DNA of 7,456 bases. It comes from Armatimonadota bacterium (GTDB lineage Bacteria > Armatimonadota > Fimbriimonadia > Fimbriimonadales > Fimbriimonadaceae). Position numbers and translations under genes: made by a program. The stretch covers positions 1 to 7,456 of the forward strand of contig JAEVZK010000054.1 in the NCBI GenBank assembly GCA_023392285.1, written 5' to 3'. Positions 6,399 through 7,456 of this stretch are shown here, one piece after another; position 1 is the stretch's first letter; every line of letters starts with the position of its first letter. Under the pieces are notes generated by a model. That model did not search any database, had not been told where the DNA came from, and saw nothing but the letters and a program-made list of their open reading frames with translations.

Positions 6399-6525
6399 CA
6401 GACTCAGGTCCCTCTTTCGAGCCGGGGGACGGCTCGAAAGAGGGATGACGAACCTCGTTTGTTGGTCCCCCGTCATCCCGACTGAAGCGCCGCCCTGCGG
6501 CTCGAAACGGAGGGACCTGGCTGTG
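6399..6525. repeat. MITE/REP-like palindromic element B with perfect 15-bp hairpin
   Basis: Terminal inverted repeats 6399-6414 and 6510-6525 match at 13 of 16 positions, 10 of them contiguous (CAGGTCCCTC with GAGGGACCTG). The internal hairpin is a perfect 15-bp stem, 6409-6423 with 6431-6445, around a 7-nt loop. A competing stem pairs 6442-6450 with 6471-6479 (GGGATGACG with CGTCATCCC). No T-run follows the stems on either strand, so intrinsic termination is not indicated. The intact stem suggests this copy is younger or under selection compared with element A. Confidence 0.8.
6468..6498. repeat. 31-bp direct repeat, copy 3 of 3
   Basis: Identical to 6202-6232. In element B it is present once and flows directly into the right terminal repeat, so element B probably represents the ancestral single-copy arrangement. 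Confidence 0.88.
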
Positions 6526-6536
6526 CGAGCGCTCGC
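6525..6536. repeat. 12-bp perfect palindrome GCGAGCGCTCGC
   Basis: Self-complementary 12-mer 21 nt beyond the stop codon of the minus-strand outer-membrane protein gene, at the right end of the repeat block. It could form a short stem or be a protein-binding site. No T-run follows on the minus strand, so it is not a convincing terminator. Confidence 0.5.
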
Positions 6537-6557
6537 TTACCGGGAGGGGGCGGGTGC

Positions 6558-7456
6558 TTACATCCGACCGGGACGGATCCGCAAAAACACGCCAAGCGTA
6601 ACCGGACTGCTGCCGTAGGCGGACTTGAGCGACTCCGGAAAAGCATAAAGGCCGACGTATGCTCCCAATCCCATGTCGTAGCCATCCTTTGAGCCGAGGT
6701 GCTTGACCCCGCCAAGCAGGAACTTGTTGATCTTATAGCTGCCTTCCGGCACCCCGACCAACTCGTCCTTGTCGACATTTTCCCAGCGGCCGAAAAACGA
6801 GTCCTTGCCGCGAAGAAGCGTTCCTTCAGCAATCAAAGCATCCGACTTATGCCCCTCGTGAAGATTCCGGCCAAAGGCGAGTGCGAGCGACAGGTTGTCC
6901 CGTTCGCCGAGCGGCTGGCTCCAAAGAGCTGCCGCCGTCAGCCGATGCTGGTCCACACCCGGCTCTGTGCTCTCCGGCGAGTTCAAGTATCCATAACTGG
7001 CGTTTAAGCTAAGCTGCCTGTTCGGATTGAAGCTCACCCGAGCACTTGCCGAATTCAGCGAAAGAGGATCGGGTGAATAGCGATTCTCATCTGGCTCGTG
7101 CCCATTGAATAGGGAAGCTTCAACCTGCCAAGTCTTCGAATTCACGCCAGCCGTGACCACTCCCCAGGAGATGTGGGTGCTATCAAACCAGTGATGACTG
7201 ATTGGGGCTTCCGGAATTTCCATCCCGCTCGGCCGATGCATAAAGGTTGGTCCTCCGAGGGCCGGCTCCCCGACCGGAGCGGCATATAAAAAAGCATTGT
7301 GATCCTTGCTGATGGGATGGCTATAGCTTACGGCCACCTCGGCCAGCAGGTCGTGCGGATGCTGGAAGTCTACGAGCGGCTGTCCGTAAGCGGTCTCACC
7401 CGTTTGGAACAGGTTAGGGTAACCGTATCGACCGTTGAAGATGGGATCGGCGGACG
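6558..7456 (-). CDS. predicted outer-membrane beta-barrel protein, 5' end beyond window
   Basis: The frame is open from the right edge (first complete codon at 7454) to TAA at 6558, giving 298 visible residues. The first visible residues read SADPIFNGRYGYPNLFQTGE, so the gene starts upstream of the window. An internal GTG at 7337 is not the start, because the upstream QPLVDFQHPHDLLAEV is clearly part of the protein. Alternating polar and hydrophobic stretches with aromatic ends, such as ARVSFNPNRQLSLNASYGYL and GLGAYVGLYAF, and many Gly, Ser and Asn turns fit a beta-barrel. Histidines cluster in the N-terminal half: FQHPHDLL, FMHRPSG and ISHHWFDSTHIS. From memory, proteins with these motifs are usually annotated hypothetical and sometimes sit near copper or heavy-metal efflux genes. 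I cannot verify that here. Function unassigned. It is co-directional with the peptidase but separated from it by the repeat block. Confidence 0.75.
   Translation of the reverse strand, partial: SADPIFNGRYGYPNLFQTGETAYGQPLVDFQHPHDLLAEVAVSYSHPISKDHNAFLYAAPVGEPALGGPTFMHRPSGMEIPEAPISHHWFDSTHISWGVVTAGVNSKTWQVEASLFNGHEPDENRYSPDPLSLNSASARVSFNPNRQLSLNASYGYLNSPESTEPGVDQHRLTAAALWSQPLGERDNLSLALAFGRNLHEGHKSDALIAEGTLLRGKDSFFGRWENVDKDELVGVPEGSYKINKFLLGGVKHLGSKDGYDMGLGAYVGLYAFPESLKSAYGSSPVTLGVFLRIRPGRM

Larger units (their letters stand above)
5978..6536. repeat. composite repeat block between the M14 peptidase and the outer-membrane protein gene
   Basis: This stretch plus the 21 bp to 6557 holds no convincing gene. 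It contains two copies of a composite unit. Each copy has a 44-bp leader (6018-6061 and 6303-6346, one mismatch), a 9-bp tandem array, about 25 bp ending CAGACTCAGGTCCCTC, and a palindromic MITE/REP-like element. The left edge (5978-6017) is a decayed remnant of the same family, recognisable by CGGCCCTGCGG. Several frames on both strands stay open because the units are GC-rich and stop-poor, which yields spurious Pro-Glu-Pro or Gly-Gly-Ser reading frames. No transposase is present, so copies would have to be mobilised in trans or spread by recombination. Confidence 0.85.

Noticed and set aside
6409..6445. 15-bp hairpin as an intrinsic terminator for the outer-membrane protein gene
   Set aside because: No T-run follows the stem in the direction of transcription, and the same structure recurs in the second repeat unit, so a repeat-element palindrome explains it better.
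6008..6448. Plus-strand 146-codon frame with Pro-Glu-Pro repeats
   Set aside because: Fully composed of the repeat units and duplicated along with them; it has no start signals and no conserved non-repeat sequence. Treated as repeat-derived openness, not a gene.

Overview
All recognisable genes in this window lie on the minus strand, so in transcription order it is read from the right edge to the left. The order is: a partial predicted outer-membrane beta-barrel gene (right edge to 6558); about 600 bp of repeats and decayed repeat remnant (5978-6557); a large secreted M14-type zinc peptidase gene (5940-3454); a 60-bp gap with operator-like dyad symmetry; imuB, a catalytically dead Y-family polymerase homologue (3393-2185); and a DnaE2/ImuC-like C-family polymerase gene that overlaps imuB by 20 nt and runs off the left edge (2204-1). 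The plus strand shows only shadow reading frames.

The source is a bacterium with an outer membrane, given the beta-barrel protein and an exported peptidase. The dispersed GC-rich palindromic repeats and the combination of imuB-dnaE2 with large M14 peptidases recall Armatimonadota (Fimbriimonadia-like) or Acidobacteriota. That assignment is an impression from memory and could be wrong.

Functionally, the left 3.4 kb is a mutagenic translesion-synthesis cassette of the ImuB-DnaE2 type. ImuB has lost every recognisable acidic catalytic residue, so it is presumably a clamp/polymerase adaptor. The DnaE-like partner keeps all three catalytic aspartates of the palm, but its PHP domain has lost key metal ligands. 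It also carries an unusual N-terminal extension of about 140 residues that begins with a Trp-rich segment resembling the module normally at the C-terminus of ImuB (or a separate small protein near imuB). The 29-bp dyad directly in front of imuB is a plausible operator.

The repeat block holds two copies of a composite unit. Each copy has a conserved 44-bp leader, a 9-bp tandem array (5 versus 3 units), and a MITE/REP-like palindromic element with terminal inverted repeats. One copy has a perfect 15-bp stem and the other is decayed. The block abuts the peptidase gene, whose 5' end looks disturbed: a plausible ATG plus signal-peptide start sits one base out of frame.
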